Positions 25,861-38,345 of a stretch of DNA of 64,000 nucleotides are shown piece after piece (the first letter of the stretch is position 1; each line of letters opens with the position of its first letter). The stretch is from Anthonomus grandis grandis (lineage: Eukaryota; Arthropoda; Insecta; Coleoptera; Curculionidae). The notes under the pieces were generated by a model, which saw nothing but the letters and a program-made list of their open reading frames with translations, did no database searches and had not been told where the DNA came from. Both the position numbers and the translations under genes were made by a program. Location of the stretch: positions 124,001 through 188,000 of the forward strand of contig NC_065549.1 in NCBI RefSeq assembly GCF_022605725.1, in the 5' to 3' direction.

Positions 25861-27060
25861 GGACGGATGGGTAATAACAGGAAGGAAAAAGGGAGAGTAA
25901 AGGTATGGGAAGTGAGGGTTAGAAAATGGGTACAAGGGAACCAATGGAAGGAGGGAGACTTACTATAGACTATAGAGACAGCTCAGGGGACCTTCTCTAA
26001 CCACTTTGGTAGAGTGGCGTGGATTCCACAAGAATTCAATAAAATATAAGCGCCACCTGTTTTATCCCAGATGGATAAGAAAATCCCGATGACCAAGAAA
26101 ACAGGAAATTACTAAAAGCACTATACCTATAAACCTGAAAGAAAATCTCACAAGGAAGAACAGATAGGGAGATTTATAAATACAATTAATTATATTGACC
26201 CTTAATATTATGTACAAGTGTTATGGTGTAATTAATAAATCAACAATAAAATAAATATTAACCCTTTACTTTAGCTATTAATTACAGCTTTAGTATGAAA
26301 GCACCTTAAAACTCATGGACTAACATCAAAAGTCCCTTGTCTAACTTAAAAAGTTAGGTTATCTTTCAAAAATCAAAATAAACATAAAAGAAAAGCTTTA
26401 GTTAGGTTAATATTTAGTACAATAAATGTTGATAGGACTTTGGTCTAGAGTTTATAAGAGCAATTTATAAAAGACAAATCAAACAATAACAACCGGCGGT
26501 TTATGGTTAAATAAATATGCTACAACTTATACTATATCTCGTATATACGTATATACCCAGTTCCCAACAAAGATTATAGCAACAAGGTGCCTCAAAAATT
26601 AAAGTAAACTAGTAAATATATATGCGATAAATTACTCACATAGTACTAACTATATCAAAAATAATATGGGTGGCCTTTGTTTTACACTTCTAAATGGTTA
26701 TATTATTCTGTGATACCTGTGGTCCTTGTTCTCACCCTGTTGATGATTAGACGGCCGTGGGGCTCATCTGGTGTGTCTCAGGAAACACAGTGTCTTCGGT
26801 GGTAGTTGGACAAAGTGATTCAGCCAGTACTACACTCTGTGATGGATTTCAGGATATCCAGAAGAAGCTCAAGAGTGTTTGATGGGGCTCAGACCATCAA
26901 ATCCTTCACAATATCAGTGATGAATTGAACAAATAGATGAGGAAGTCCAAGTCGCAGTGATAAGGGGACAAATAGGAAAAGAAGAAGAAAGAGAACAAAA
27001 AGAAGAGAAAAGACCTGAAAACAAAACTTCATGTGAGAAACTGAACTGAGGAATTTCTGA
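25861..27060. other. Unrecognised segment of less AT-biased, partly purine-rich composition
   Basis: Between about 25861 and 26060 the plus strand is rich in G and A, then carries a stretch reading CACTTTGGTAGAGTGGCGTGGATTC in two parts. From 26700 to 27050 there is another less AT-rich stretch that turns purine-rich (AAGAAGAAGAAAG-like) near 26990. Neither gives a long open frame on either strand. The composition differs from both flanks, which suggests an old inserted repeat or a non-coding transcript, but I can name neither. Confidence 0.3.
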
Positions 27061-28677
27061 GCTGAGCAAAATTATTTTTTTATTAAAGTTTCGCTTTAAA
27101 AAGTTGGATGTCTTAATAAGCTTTAAATTAAAATAAAAATAAATGCGAATATTTAATAGGTTATAAGAAAAATTATAAGAATAAATTGACCATGTGCCAT
27201 GTGCAACTTACCTAGGTTGGAATGTGGCCTTTCTTTGGAATTTTTATGATAAAATAACACAGAAAACCTTAAAAACTCTCTAGTGTGTTTCTTTAAAACT
27301 GCCCTCGGCAAAACTTTAATTTAACTCACAAAAAAAATCAAACCTAGATAAGGTATTTCCTTTGTAAATCCACTCAAAGCGAAACCAGCTGAAGTCTTCA
27401 ACTCTCAGCTGAAAAATGACCCATTAACCCAAACCTGTCGAAATGGATCCCCTCCAGATTTTACCATGTTTAAGTCATCTATCAACCTTGGAATCTTACT
27501 GAAAATGTAGACAATTCCTGCATGAAATAAGTAGTACTGTAAGTATGTACCAGCCACAATAAAACTTAAAGAGGTCTTGAGAAGAAGATCAATATTTGGG
27601 TTTGACAGTTACTTTGTTTACTATTTTATTGAAATGAAGATTCACTACACTTTCCTTACAATAAACCATGTGAAAAAAAAGAGCAGCAAATTCTGCTTAA
27701 CTGACTATTGCGGACCTCACACATAATAAAGTCTCATTATAATTTTCAGATCGATATTGGCCAAGGCAGCTGAAAGAAATCAGACACCTGTACAACCTCA
27801 CAATGCAAGATCAAGGTACCAACAATATCAACCTAGTCAAGATTATGCTTTAATATGAACTTGATTTCTAATAAGTAGTAACTGCTACAAAACAAAACAC
27901 ATATCTGTCCATCAATGTCTACATTCTGTTCTGATATATTTATACATATATTTGCCATTTAAATACATTTGCAATAAATTGGTTATTTCCTAAACTGATC
28001 AAAATTTTACAGATATTAAAATCTATACAATTATGGTTGATTTTTCTATGGAGATTACCCTTTCCTATAAGCCCAAACTCTATTTGTTTTCGACTTTTAT
28101 AACTACTAATCTAAGACTTTGATAAATGAAAGAAGCTTTATTAAACTATATTAAAATATTTCAAATTTGAATAGGCAAGTTATTTAAAATTTAAGACAAA
28201 TAATATTAAAAATTCTTGAAATCTATTGCCTCGCCTTCGTTTAATAATTATATTTAATTCGTATATAATCTTTTTAATTTTGAAATGTTAATTTTACAAG
28301 TTGAACTTTTAAAAAAATAAAATTGGGAATAAAAATGATATCTCAATTATTATTCTCAATCTTCATGGATGCCTGATAATAGTAGCGACGGTCTAGTTTG
28401 TTTAATGTAGAAATAAAATTATTCCATGGATTTCCATATTTAAATGACATTAACGAATCATATCCGCAACAAAGTTTAGTAGAAAATACGACGCACGAGA
28501 TAAACCGGAAATTTATAGTAATCCCACTTCTGATGCACCCCCCCGGCCATTATATTTCATAGAATAATAATACCGGGACATTTTGGAGGCGTTGTTCCGC
28601 AAAATTTGGCCGTTTGTCGGTGGCGTTTATATATCAATTTATATATCGCCCATTGCCATCACTATAGCTGCATGCCG

Positions 28678-28702
28678 TTTGTTGTTGTTGTTGTTGTTGT
28701 TT
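28678..28702 (+). repeat. (GTT)n microsatellite
   Basis: An uninterrupted run of about eight GTT units. Confidence 0.9.
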
Positions 28703-30074
28703 CACTGATTACATCTAATAGCGTTTCGCGAATTGAATACCGTTATATACATTTACCGAATTAAAGTGTCCTAAATCAGGGTTTGTTCTCGTCATAAACA
28801 TGTCAAATTATTCGACAATCTAAATAACCAATCTTCCCTTTATCTAAATTTTATCACGTTTTATTTAAGTAATAAATAACCTGAAATAATATTTTGATAT
28901 ATCGCGATGTAATACTCGAGAAGAGACAAAACGCGGTGAATAACAGACGTTTAACCATTTAACAAGTAACAAACGCATTCATAATAATGTTCCATTTCCA
29001 TGGGGGATGTTGAATGCCATTGTTCTATAGTTACATGTGCTACGGTGTACGTTTTACATTTCTGCAAGTATTAAGTGACAGGACGACTAGACTAAATTAT
29101 TTCTATGTTAAATTGTGCATCTACTCGCAGCAAGAGAATGGCGGTTTTCGTATCGTAAAAACATGAGCACAATTTATTTAATGGTTTTTTTTTTAAATAT
29201 ATTTTTGGAATCGACTATATCATAAAAGTTGAAAATATCAAAACCCTTTGGAAAATAAAGGATTTGGTGACCCACTTGATCCCCCAAACTATTGTAATGT
29301 CCGTTTTGTGCACTCATCCGTTCTCAGATTTCGACATTAAAGTCGGTTTTGTCCGAAATGGGCACAGTGGCACTGAAAGTTGATATTATCAGCATTTATT
29401 CCGGACTTTGGCTAAGCTCAAACGCGCCCGTCTTCAAACAGTTATTTTGTTGTCACCATGATCATATTAAATTCTCTGATGTGACAATAAAAGGAATCAG
29501 ATTTAGACTTAATATAATTGTGACGGCAAAGAAAAATAAAAGGAATTGCCTTCTTTGAAATTGATTTTTAATATAACTTATCTCCAAAAAATTGCCTAAT
29601 GTTCTAAGCATCCCCTTTTCTTAACGCTATACAGACAAATAGAGTAATAAAATTCAGCAAAAATCGATACCTTGTTTCTTCATGTAACCTAAAAAGACAT
29701 CCACTCATTTTCTACTTTTAAATAAAATATCATATATTTTAAAATATCGAATAATATAAATAACAAAATATTTAATTTACACTTAACTAAGATAACTTAT
29801 TATATTAATAAATATAAGATATACACTTAAATATTTACGGTAATGATCTAGAATTTTATCAAATTTGAAAGTGAAAATTAAAAACGCTTAAAATAATGTC
29901 TCTCTATTCGAATTTACAGGTGAAATAAACACTTTTTAATAAAATAGTTCACGGGAGTCACCGTCGTTGTTCCATATGCGTTATGACATTCGAGTAAGCG
30001 GCTCCTGCACTGATGATTTAATAATTTCACAACGGATCCCTCTGTCACTTTTCGCCCTCTAAATAATGTAACAA

Positions 30075-30093
30075 TACACACACACACACACAC
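30075..30093 (+). repeat. (CA)n microsatellite
   Basis: About nine CA units, followed by CGCCTCGCG. An 80-codon minus-strand frame spans it but is produced by the repeat. Confidence 0.9.
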
Positions 30094-30240
30094 GCCTCGC
30101 GTTGAAGGCGAAATGCTTGGAAAATGTCTTAGAGTCTCATTGCATACCTCATGCATACTTGAATTTGGACCTGTATTTTATATAAAAAATGTATCAACTC
30201 TTAAAACGTAATACATTTGAAAACGGGCTAGAAAGAGCGG

Positions 30241-30464
30241 AAAGACTTTTTTCCATAAATAAAAATATCAAACTTTTAATCAAGAGTAATGCATTTCGAT
30301 GAGCTTACTTTTAATCATCAGACTCTTAAACTACGTAGCTGTAATGTTTATATTTATATAGTTAATACAGTATAATAGTCTAATAATGAGGAGTGCACTA
30401 ACTCATCGAAATGCATGACTTTTGATTAAAAGATGACATTTTCATATGTGAAGAAAAGTCTTGC
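30241..30464. mobile_element. Small MITE-like inverted-repeat element, about 225 bp
   Basis: The left arm contains CTTTTAATCAAGAGTAATGC followed by ATTTCGATGAG (to 30304). The right arm, from 30391, is the reverse complement with only two mismatches over those 31 bases. Looser pairing extends outward to AAGACTTTT on the left and AAAAGTCTT on the right, giving arms near 65 bp round a spacer of about 85 bp. There is no coding capacity. The design fits a non-autonomous hairpin MITE. I could not identify target duplications with confidence. Confidence 0.6.
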
Positions 30465-31081
30465 CAATTATAATATTATAGCCTCTCCATTCCAAGAATG
30501 GACTTCTACTTACAAACCTAACCTGAAAACTATTAGTTTCCCAAAAAAATTCTTTAAATAAATATTTTTGGTTTTTTCGTAAAATTCTTCAAATTTCTCC
30601 CAATTAGAGACACACCAACCAAAGCGAGAATATATCGAGATTTAACAGATTACTTGCTTAACACAAATTCTTGTTCTAAATTTGTGATGGAATGTTAAGT
30701 TATAGTAGAAAAGAATAAAGTTAAAGGGTATGCACTTAAGAACACAAAAAACACGGCCGATGGACAATAAATCTTTTAAAAACAGGACGTTTAGAATAGT
30801 TTTACACGTGTTTCATTGCAGAGGTTAATCAAGATTAGGATAATTCGTGTCACGAATTGCCCATTTTAAATTAAATTTAATCGAAAAAAGGTAGGTAGCA
30901 TTAAGAGATTTTGCTTAATAGATACAGATTAAGAGATTGGCATATTATAAGGTCTCTTATAAGGAAACTCGTCTTTTTTAACTTAATTTTTCGCGTTGAC
31001 TTTAATTTGTAAATTAATAGCCTGAAATTACTGTTGAGTCATCTATGTCCCATCCAACTTTCAAAAAATACTGATAGTACA
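30465..31081. other. AT-rich sequence, no gene recognised
   Basis: No continuation of the transposon protein homology from 31082 could be read here; the minus-strand frame stops with KFA and unrelated AT-rich sequence follows. The relic is therefore truncated at this end. Confidence 0.4.
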
Positions 31082-32808
31082 TTATGCAAATTTAATTAGG
31101 GTGTGTTTTGCGTATACAGTTTGCCATAATTTTTCAATCCCCGTCCCACTCATTAATTGTCCAAGACTACCCAAAAAGGACATAAGTGTGTGAAAACCTC
31201 CCAGTCGAACTACTACTGAGGATAAAATGAACTTTGGGCTTGAAGAGTGCACAATATAAACTGCTTTCAAAAATAGTGGTTGAATAGTGTTATTTCTTAC
31301 ATTTTTCTGCAGCAAACAATAACGACGTATATATTGTACTCATATTGCCAGGATCAAGGTTTATAAATGGCAATGGTAATATATTGCTGTTTTTTTTTAA
31401 GCCATCATATTCTATTGTTGATATGTAACCACTCCACGAAGGATTTAAACCGCTAGAAGAAAATTTTTTACTAATCCAAGGCAAATGCTAGTTTTTCACA
31501 TGGTATATTTATATCTACTTGTAAAGGCTCCATTATTATTCTGTTTAGCTCTAATTTTGATGAACGAGTGTAAGTCTGAAAGAAACTAATAAAACATGGC
31601 AAAGTTCATACTTAAATTATTAAAAAAAATAGTGCTGGAAACTTTATGATTGAGGGTTTTAATAATATGAACTGAAGCCATAAAAATTTCGAACTTAATT
31701 TCAAATGGAAAATATTAAAAGGGTGTGCAAAATTTAAGTTTATTTACCTGTATGGGAACATGGCCAAATTGTCCTATTTCATTTGATCCTTTTCCTCTAG
31801 GAATGCTGGTGGTTAAAACGTTATTGTCAGGTGAAACACATAATCCCGCCCATCACATGAAATGTACCAAGTCCATCTAATGTCCGAATATTAAAGTCAA
31901 CATTGTCATAAATAAATTGAAGAAGACACTCATTTGAAATATCCTCTGTATAGTTTTGTGTTGCCGCATTCTCAAATTTCAGACACTCAGAATATGAAAC
32001 TCAAACTCCAACAGATGAAAGTATATCAATTAAATATCTTGAACCATATTTCCTATGTAGCTGTACACCAAGTCCAAACATTACAGGAGAGACATCAGAC
32101 AACTCATTCAGGAACATATTTAATGAATCAGGAACCGCATCTTGTCCATCTAACTTAATTTCGTCGAGAGAAGGGTATTCATTGGTTTTACATACCATAG
32201 ATCTGATATCTTGTCTCAAAATTTGTGCTGCAGTTTTTAAAATTCTTGTGCGTTCTTCTTGGGGTGATACGTTCTTTTGTCTACACCATTCGTCATTAAT
32301 CAATTTTTCACAGTTTTCACGAAAACAAAAAACGCTGCTTTTACCGACCCTATCTGAAATCACAACATTAATGCCATATTTTTTAACTATTTTAGTTTTT
32401 AAATATTTTTCAGACCAAGCTTCTATTTCTGGAGGCAAGGTATTTTTTCCTTTTATTCTTTGAATCAGAATTGGCAATTTTCAAAATTGTTTCAATATCG
32501 ATACAAACGTTTTCGAATGTTGTTTGCATTATATCATTTACTGGCCTTCCGAGTTTTTTGTTGGACGACGATTTTTTAAATCTCCAGTAGCAAGATACAT
32601 GGTAACTTGCTTCAGCTGTAATAAGATCGTTTTTTATACATATTCTATTATAAGCTTCTTTTCCCCAGTCGTCATTTTTATTCATGGCTTGTTCTGCTAC
32701 AGACGTTTTAAAGTTAGTTGTAGACACTACGCCGAAACTATTTTGCTTAACGTTTAACACAAAAAACTTCATAGAAGAATGATACTGAAGATACATATAT
32801 ATGTCCAA
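31082..32808 (-). pseudogene. Decayed DNA-transposon protein (possible Academ-like), N-terminal and middle parts
   Basis: Read from 32808 downward in several frames, the segment matches in order a large protein family that I know from cnidarian, fish and insect repeats. Seen are EASYHVSCYWRF and KKLGRPVNDI (32808-32410), then SPQEERTRILKTAAQILRQD and LGVQLHRKYGSRYLIDIL (32477-32001), YDNVDFNIRTLDGLGTFHVM (about 31910-31850), then GLNPSWSGY and LPFINLDPGNMSTIYTSLLF (31484-31290), and VVVRLGGFHTLMSFLGSLGQ (31315-31082). It is broken by at least two frameshifts and an in-frame TGA after SSVGV, and it is truncated at 31082. A spliceable intron remains at 31576-31747. Naming it Academ-like is inference; homology to that repeat protein family is strong. 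Confidence 0.75.
31576..31747 (-). other. Probable 172-bp intron within the transposon pseudogene
   Basis: On the minus strand coding homology runs through GQFGHVPIQ, meets CAG|GTAAATA (donor GT at 31747-31746), and resumes after a pyrimidine-rich TTTCTTTCAG (acceptor ending at 31576) as TYTRSSKLELN in the same phase. The interval between is AT-rich and has no homology to the family. Size and signals fit a small insect intron of phase 0. Confidence 0.6.
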
Positions 32809-32879
32809 AACATGTAGGATAGATGATTTTTAAATAAATTTAGTGGAGGATGGCAGAAACAATTTTAGTTATCCTTTGA

Positions 32880-33110
32880 CTTATTAACTCCACTGCAAAA
32901 AGTTCAATTGCTCTCTATTTTTGTTCCAAAACGTGAAAAGTTTATTCTTATTGGAATACTTTGTCTATCCAAATGTTTCCACATATTCTCAATGGGAAAA
33001 AGACTAAGGGACTGTGACGGTCATTCGAATATTGCCATTCATTCGTCCCTGAAAACTTCTATAGCCAGGTGTATTTCGAGTCACTAACTTTATCCCACTC
33101 TTATCTTTAT
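32880..33110 (-). pseudogene. Tc1-like transposase C-terminal remnant
   Basis: The minus strand reads E*PSQSLSL followed, one frame over, by FPIENMWKHLDRQSIP. This is the usual Tc1-family C-terminal block in which WPSQSPDLNPIE carries the third catalytic acid. The tryptophan codon has become TGA, the SPDL aspartate is gone, and there is a frameshift between the two parts. Only this tail can be read, and it ends about 70 bp from the neighbouring transposon relic. Confidence 0.55.
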
Positions 33111-33419
33111 TAGAATTGTAACTTGTAAAATACATATATATTTATTCATAGTTTTTTAAAATATTTTACGCAAATACGTTTGTTCGTTACTGTATACATG
33201 CTATAAAAATATAATAAAATACCGGTTTTTGTCCAAATCAAATATCGCAATTTTTTTAATAGTCCATAAATTGATGGCCGTTTTTGCGCTCAAATATTAT
33301 GAGCTTTATTAGCGATAAAAGTTTTATAGATAGCAGTAATAGTGCCCGCGTCTAGAATAGAACTATCTATACTCGTAAAATGTTTTTTGACAATAAAGCC
33401 GTCAAAATGTTTGGCGAAC

Positions 33420-33440
33420 ATATATATATATATATATATT
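33420..33440 (+). repeat. (TA)n microsatellite
   Basis: About ten TA units. Confidence 0.9.
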
Positions 33441-36194
33441 ATATGGAATTTAATTTTCTCTACGTAATGACCGTTTAGGCCGACGCTACCGTTCGAGTAG
33501 CGATTTTATTTTTATTACCACCCCACTTCAACATTACACTTATTTAAGTGCAATTTTTATAAGTCGTATAATATTTATTCGTTACGTTGGTTTTTAAGCC
33601 AATTAATAAGTACATATTTACCGAAGCATTGTTTCATTTAATGACTTGGCAAAATTACTATATTGAGTTTCGCCTCAGGTCCTGTTACTTAGAAACGTTA
33701 TTATGTTCTTCTGTTTAACAACTTAAAACATAAAAGCAAAATGGGATATACACCATTGTTTTAATGGTTTACAATTTAAAAAAAGCCTCGTTGATTTGAA
33801 GTTGGAGATGGTCATGAAGTTTGTATAATGAAGTGCATTTCAATTTCAAACATTTCTAAGAAATATAGGGAAAATATCATAGTTTCTAATAATTTAAACA
33901 GAAAGCAGCTTTTAATTAATTCTGTTTACATTAAGTTTTCTTTAAACATAATAAACTTCTTAAAATAAATCCTCGACTTTGTTACAACAATCTAAATTAA
34001 ATACCCGATAAATGAATTCAGAATAATTTTAAAGGTAAAGGCGTAGTAGCTACTAGGGCGAAAATAAACAAAAACGACTAATTGGGATCTAAAAGCTGAA
34101 TAATTTTCAACGAAAGAGGATAATAATTATTTTTCCTTTTTATAAGAAAATAATCCTTTTATACAGAGTATTTTAAATATTACTCAAATAGTACACGCAT
34201 TTTTCCCTATTTTACTTTCTTAAACATACGTGAAACAATTAATATATATTTAAAGTTTTCATTGAAATGCGTGTTTACCGCATATTGCCCAATCCTCAAT
34301 TTTCAATTTTAAGCCATAAGAGTATTCCAGAGGTCAATTATTATAATATTTTTATTACTATAAATATATAATCAATATATTCAATTGTCAATAAGAGACA
34401 AATTAGTGTATTTCTTCCAGACACTCCTATAAGAAAAAATTCAATATCTTAATTTTTAGTATATGAATTTTAGTATTTTTTCCAAAATGTGCTAAGAGAG
34501 CCGTTGGAGCATCCCAGAAATCAATAATTACAATATTTTGATCACTAGAAATCAAGATATTCAGTTGCAAATAAGAACAATTTTCCAATAGCTAATAAAG
34601 TTTGCTATCTGGGTATATACTAGAAGATAAAATAAAATAAAAAATTCTTCTGAAGATACCTACCTCCGATTAAGGTGAGAATAAAGTTTCCATCAAGATT
34701 GTTTAACGCGATACTGAAAAAAAGAAATGTGCATATGCAACTTGAACCGGATTAAAGCAAACAATCGATGTATCATAAACACCAGAAAGGACGCAATGAA
34801 AAGATAAGCAAATAAAATATTTTCGGTACTTTTTAAGTGTCATGGTATCTGTTTTTAAAATCTTTAACAAATGCTAGATTGTATCAGTGAAAACGATTTA
34901 TATAAGTCGCCATTAATTTCGCTAGATAAAAATCTCATAAATAATTGTATGGTTCGCTCAATATTTACAACATAATTTCGTCCTAATACTGAACAAAATA
35001 TAAATTATTACACATTCTATTTTCGAAACATTCCTGTTGATAATATGAACTCGGCTATGCAAAACACCGTAAAAAGATTTTTACGGCACCGCTAAAGGGA
35101 GAAAACAGACTTAAGAAAATCATAGTAAATTCGGTCCATAAACAACTTGAGAGCTTCTGGTTTTCTTCCATTTCCACACGAGTCGAGCAAACCGTAAACC
35201 GGTTTATTCCCATAGGAATTTAATGTTTATCAAATTGTCGATTTTACATGTGTGTGTGGGCGCAACAACCCCGACGAACCAAAATAAATATACAACTTCT
35301 CTGTTGCACTGAACAGGTGAAACTAATTAATTTTCAAATATTTATTTTATAGGGTATCTTTTGTTTGGACATGTGTCTTTGTCTGGCGAAGTGTTATTAT
35401 CAATATTAAGAGGTCGCATATTTGATAACCTCGAAGAGAAGGTTTTGACATTTAATTTTTTAGAAATTGTAAAAATTCGGATGTTATACCCTGTCATGCC
35501 CTGATGCTTTATTTTTCTTTAATATGTTAATTGTTTTTATATTTTGTCTTATTAATTTTTGTAGTTCTAAATAAATTTGAAAGTAAGTAAAGCTAGGTGT
35601 TATATTTGTTTATTGTTATAAGCATTTTAGCTAAGTTGGTCGCTGTTTGCATCATGTCTACCTTAGAATATTCTTATAGACTAAAAAAACTAATAATTAA
35701 TAAATAAATAATAAAACTCCATCGATATAAATATAAATCGATATAAGCGTTATTTTACGAGGGTTATTTTGATATTTATTACATCTCTTATGCTTTCTAA
35801 TGCGTTCCTTTAAAGTGTTTAATGTCTTTTTTCTTTATTCTTTCTTGTCCTTATAATTTGCTGTTATTCGTAACTTCTTATATATATTCATAAAAGCCTA
35901 AATTTATAATTCACTTTGAAGGAATATGAGTAAGAACAGTTATTCAATTACAATTTAAAAACTTAAAATGCATGGCTCTTCCTGTATAATAATTGTTGAA
36001 TTTTATGCTAATTCAGTCATTAAAAGCGTTGTTTTACCACGATTATTTTCCCATTAATTAACAGTTTCCTTAACGCTGTTAAATTTTCAATACGCTTATT
36101 TAATTCCTTTAATGTTTCATCACTTTATTTTCATATTATCATACTTATGAAAAAGTCCAAGTTAATTTTCATAATATTTTAATAATTAGGAAGG
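33441..36194. other. AT-rich single-copy DNA, no gene recognised
   Basis: No long open frame on either strand, no splice-bounded coding stretch and no element termini that I can see. A more mixed-composition patch lies near 35090-35290. Confidence 0.4.
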
Positions 36195-36303
36195 TATACA
36201 GGGTCCTGCAACAGTGCGTCGGTCTTCCCTAAAGCCTAAAAAAATAAGGTTAACATTTTCTAACCTCTTAAAGAATTTTTGGGACCGATCTGGAAAATAT
36301 TTT

Positions 36304-36755
36304 GATTTAATACATGAACATAAAAAATGTTCATGTATTAAATCTTCATTAAATAGATAAAAAATATACAGGATGTTCCATTAAAAAAACCAAGAAATGA
36401 AGCTTTGAAATTCATAAAATATGATTGCTAACTACGAATACCCTGTATATGACAGAAGGAAACAATTTAAGTCAAAGTAATTCTCCATTCTTCTAGAATC
36501 CCAATTAAGTCCAATATTGACATTGAATTAACATTTCTAGTATCAAGATGAAATTAAATGATGTAATGATTTTTAGATTTTTTTTAATAAAAAAAATTAT
36601 TGCAGTCAAACTGCGCATGACAAAGCAGCCATATTTAGCGCGTATACTAGGTAGCCTAAGGCGGTCTTAAAAATAAAATAAAAAGAATGGCATTCCATTT
36701 AAAAAAAATGCTGCGTATATAGCCCTACTTTTTTGAAGCACCCTGTATAGTCTAG
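36304..36755. mobile_element. Nested insertion interrupting the left TIR
   Basis: The right TIR runs from CTGGAAAATATTTTGA straight into TATACAGGGCCGAAAAAA, while the left one has about 450 extra bases between the equivalent points. The extra DNA opens with a perfect 17-bp inverted repeat (36304-36320 and 36328-36344, loop TAAAAAA). It then contains TATACAGGATGTTCCATT at 36365, TACCCTGTATA near 36433 and GAAGCACCCTGTATAG ending near 36748. These are typical TATACAGG-type transposon termini, so one or two small non-autonomous elements probably inserted here. Confidence 0.6.
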
Positions 36756-37254
36756 GGTGGGCCGAAAAAAGCCGAAGTCGCAAAAAATACAAGATGCTAG
36801 TTTGGAAAAGGTGCCTATGGTTATCATACAGGCAGGGAAATATTTTGAATTAAAAAAAAAAACAAATTAACCGGGCTCAGGGGCTATTTTAGGGGTCAAA
36901 ATTTTTTTGTCAAAAAAATTAAGGGCGCTACCTTAAAATCTTTTTTAATTAATCTGTTATGTTCCTAGAAAAAATTTAAAGATAATAGTAAGCATTTTAA
37001 CCCACCCCATGAACGAAGACATTTAAAAAAAAAATCAAATATATACCATAAATCAACATATTTGTATGATTGTGCACGTGCACTCGTGCAGCCTTTTGCT
37101 TGATTAGTATAATTTTATAAATAAAACTATACTAATCAATCCAGAACCCATCACGCGCGGGTATCTGCACCTGGAGTTCCTCCCAATTGGGGATCGTCCC
37201 ATCCATATATTTCGAACCTTACTTGAGTCTCGTTACGTTTTTCAAAATATTGCG

Positions 37255-38345
37255 ACTTGTTATCAAAAATTGGTTACATTTGTCGACCTTCTAATTTCAT
37301 TCGAACGTAGCCGTCTCTGGACTCATCGCCACATACTTTAGTGGAGGCCTCAGTAACCAGTTTGACGGAGCGTTCTACTGCCTGAGTGTGACATGGAAAT
37401 GTCTCAAAGTTTGTACCTTTTAATAAATTATCCAAATCTTCATTTTTAAGAGCAACTGTTAAGGGTGGTTCAGAAATTACTGTTTTTTGCCAGTCTATTA
37501 AATCAATGTAATCCTCAGCGGCTTAGTTAATCGAAGGTACCCTAAAGACTCTCACTTCATTGCTGGGATGCATTCTGCATTTTTTTATTCTTCTCACATA
37601 TGAGGCCTTGAGTCTGTTAGCATTGCTAGGAGCAAATTTTCAGAATGGGCAAAATAGGCATTGGCGGCAAAGACTTTGTCGACTATTTTAGTAATTTTAG
37701 GTGGAAAAGTTCTGGAAAGAGTAACGGCTTTCCACAAATGTCGTGCTCCGTTGTAGATCAGTGGTTGTGTTTTAATATCAAACCAAACAGGGGTCATATA
37801 CTTTCACAATAAATTCTGATAAAATAACTAGGTTTGATAGGGGGTTTTCGGTGGCTATACATATAAACGCAGTATCCTGTTGGCTATAGTAAGCCAGCGA
37901 GCATGGGACAACTTTCCAGGATCTTTATTTGCCAGACTTTCCGGACAGTGTCCATTTTTAATAGCAAAACAAATATTATGCAATAATTGTTGGTCAGTGC
38001 TTAGAATATCTGCTGTTAGTTTTGGAAGCTCTGTGTCTATAATTTTAAATTTCTTTAATGGCATTTGTTGGCAGTCTTTCAGTAGCAAACTCACTGGCCC
38101 TGAAAAACTGTAAGGTCCCTTGGTCTCGCCATCTAAATTTTGAAGAAGATGACGTAAAGGCAATTCATTGGTATGGAGAAGACATATACTCCACTGCTCC
38201 TTTTGTAGATATATGTGCGAAATATATATTACCAGGTTCTTTTATAATTGAAATGTGTTCTTCTTGTTGAATAATTTTTTTGATATTCACCATAGAAAGT
38301 GTTAGATCCTTTCGACCATCAAAATAGAGGCTTACAATAGAAACT
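37255..38345 (-). pseudogene. Transposon-encoded protein of an unnamed repeat family, decayed
   Basis: Read on the minus strand, the order is YFDGRKDLTL and QEEHISIIKEPG (about 38330-38240), then CLLHTNELPLRHLLQNLDGE and YSFSGPVS (38190-38090), STDQQLLHNICFAIKNGHC to LSHARWLTIANRILRLYV (to 37855), GARHLWKAVTLSR and NAYFAHSENLLLAMLTDSRP (37760-37594), and TNFETFPCHTQAVERSVKLV to VCGDESRDGYVRM (about 37430-37290). I know this series from a widespread uncharacterised animal repeat protein but cannot give its superfamily. It lies inside matching TIRs, so a transposase role is inferred; the D of FDGRKD and the E of HTQAVER are possible catalytic acids. Several frameshifts and stops separate the blocks. 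Confidence 0.75.

Larger units (their letters stand above)
27061..30240. other. AT-rich single-copy DNA, no gene recognised
   Basis: Mostly AT-rich sequence with islands of more mixed composition near 28540-28700 and 29270-29500. An open frame at 29349-29558 has no recognisable domain or splice context. Two short microsatellites lie inside and are listed separately. Confidence 0.4.

Noticed and set aside
29914..30156. 80-codon minus-strand frame
   Set aside because: Created by a CA microsatellite (VCVCVC run); no family match.
31934..32757. Plus-strand frames at 31934, 32182 and 32524
   Set aside because: Shadows of the minus-strand transposon relic, which has clear protein homology.
37880..38270. 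Plus-strand frames at 37880 and 38058
   Set aside because: Shadows of the minus-strand transposon pseudogene in the same bases.
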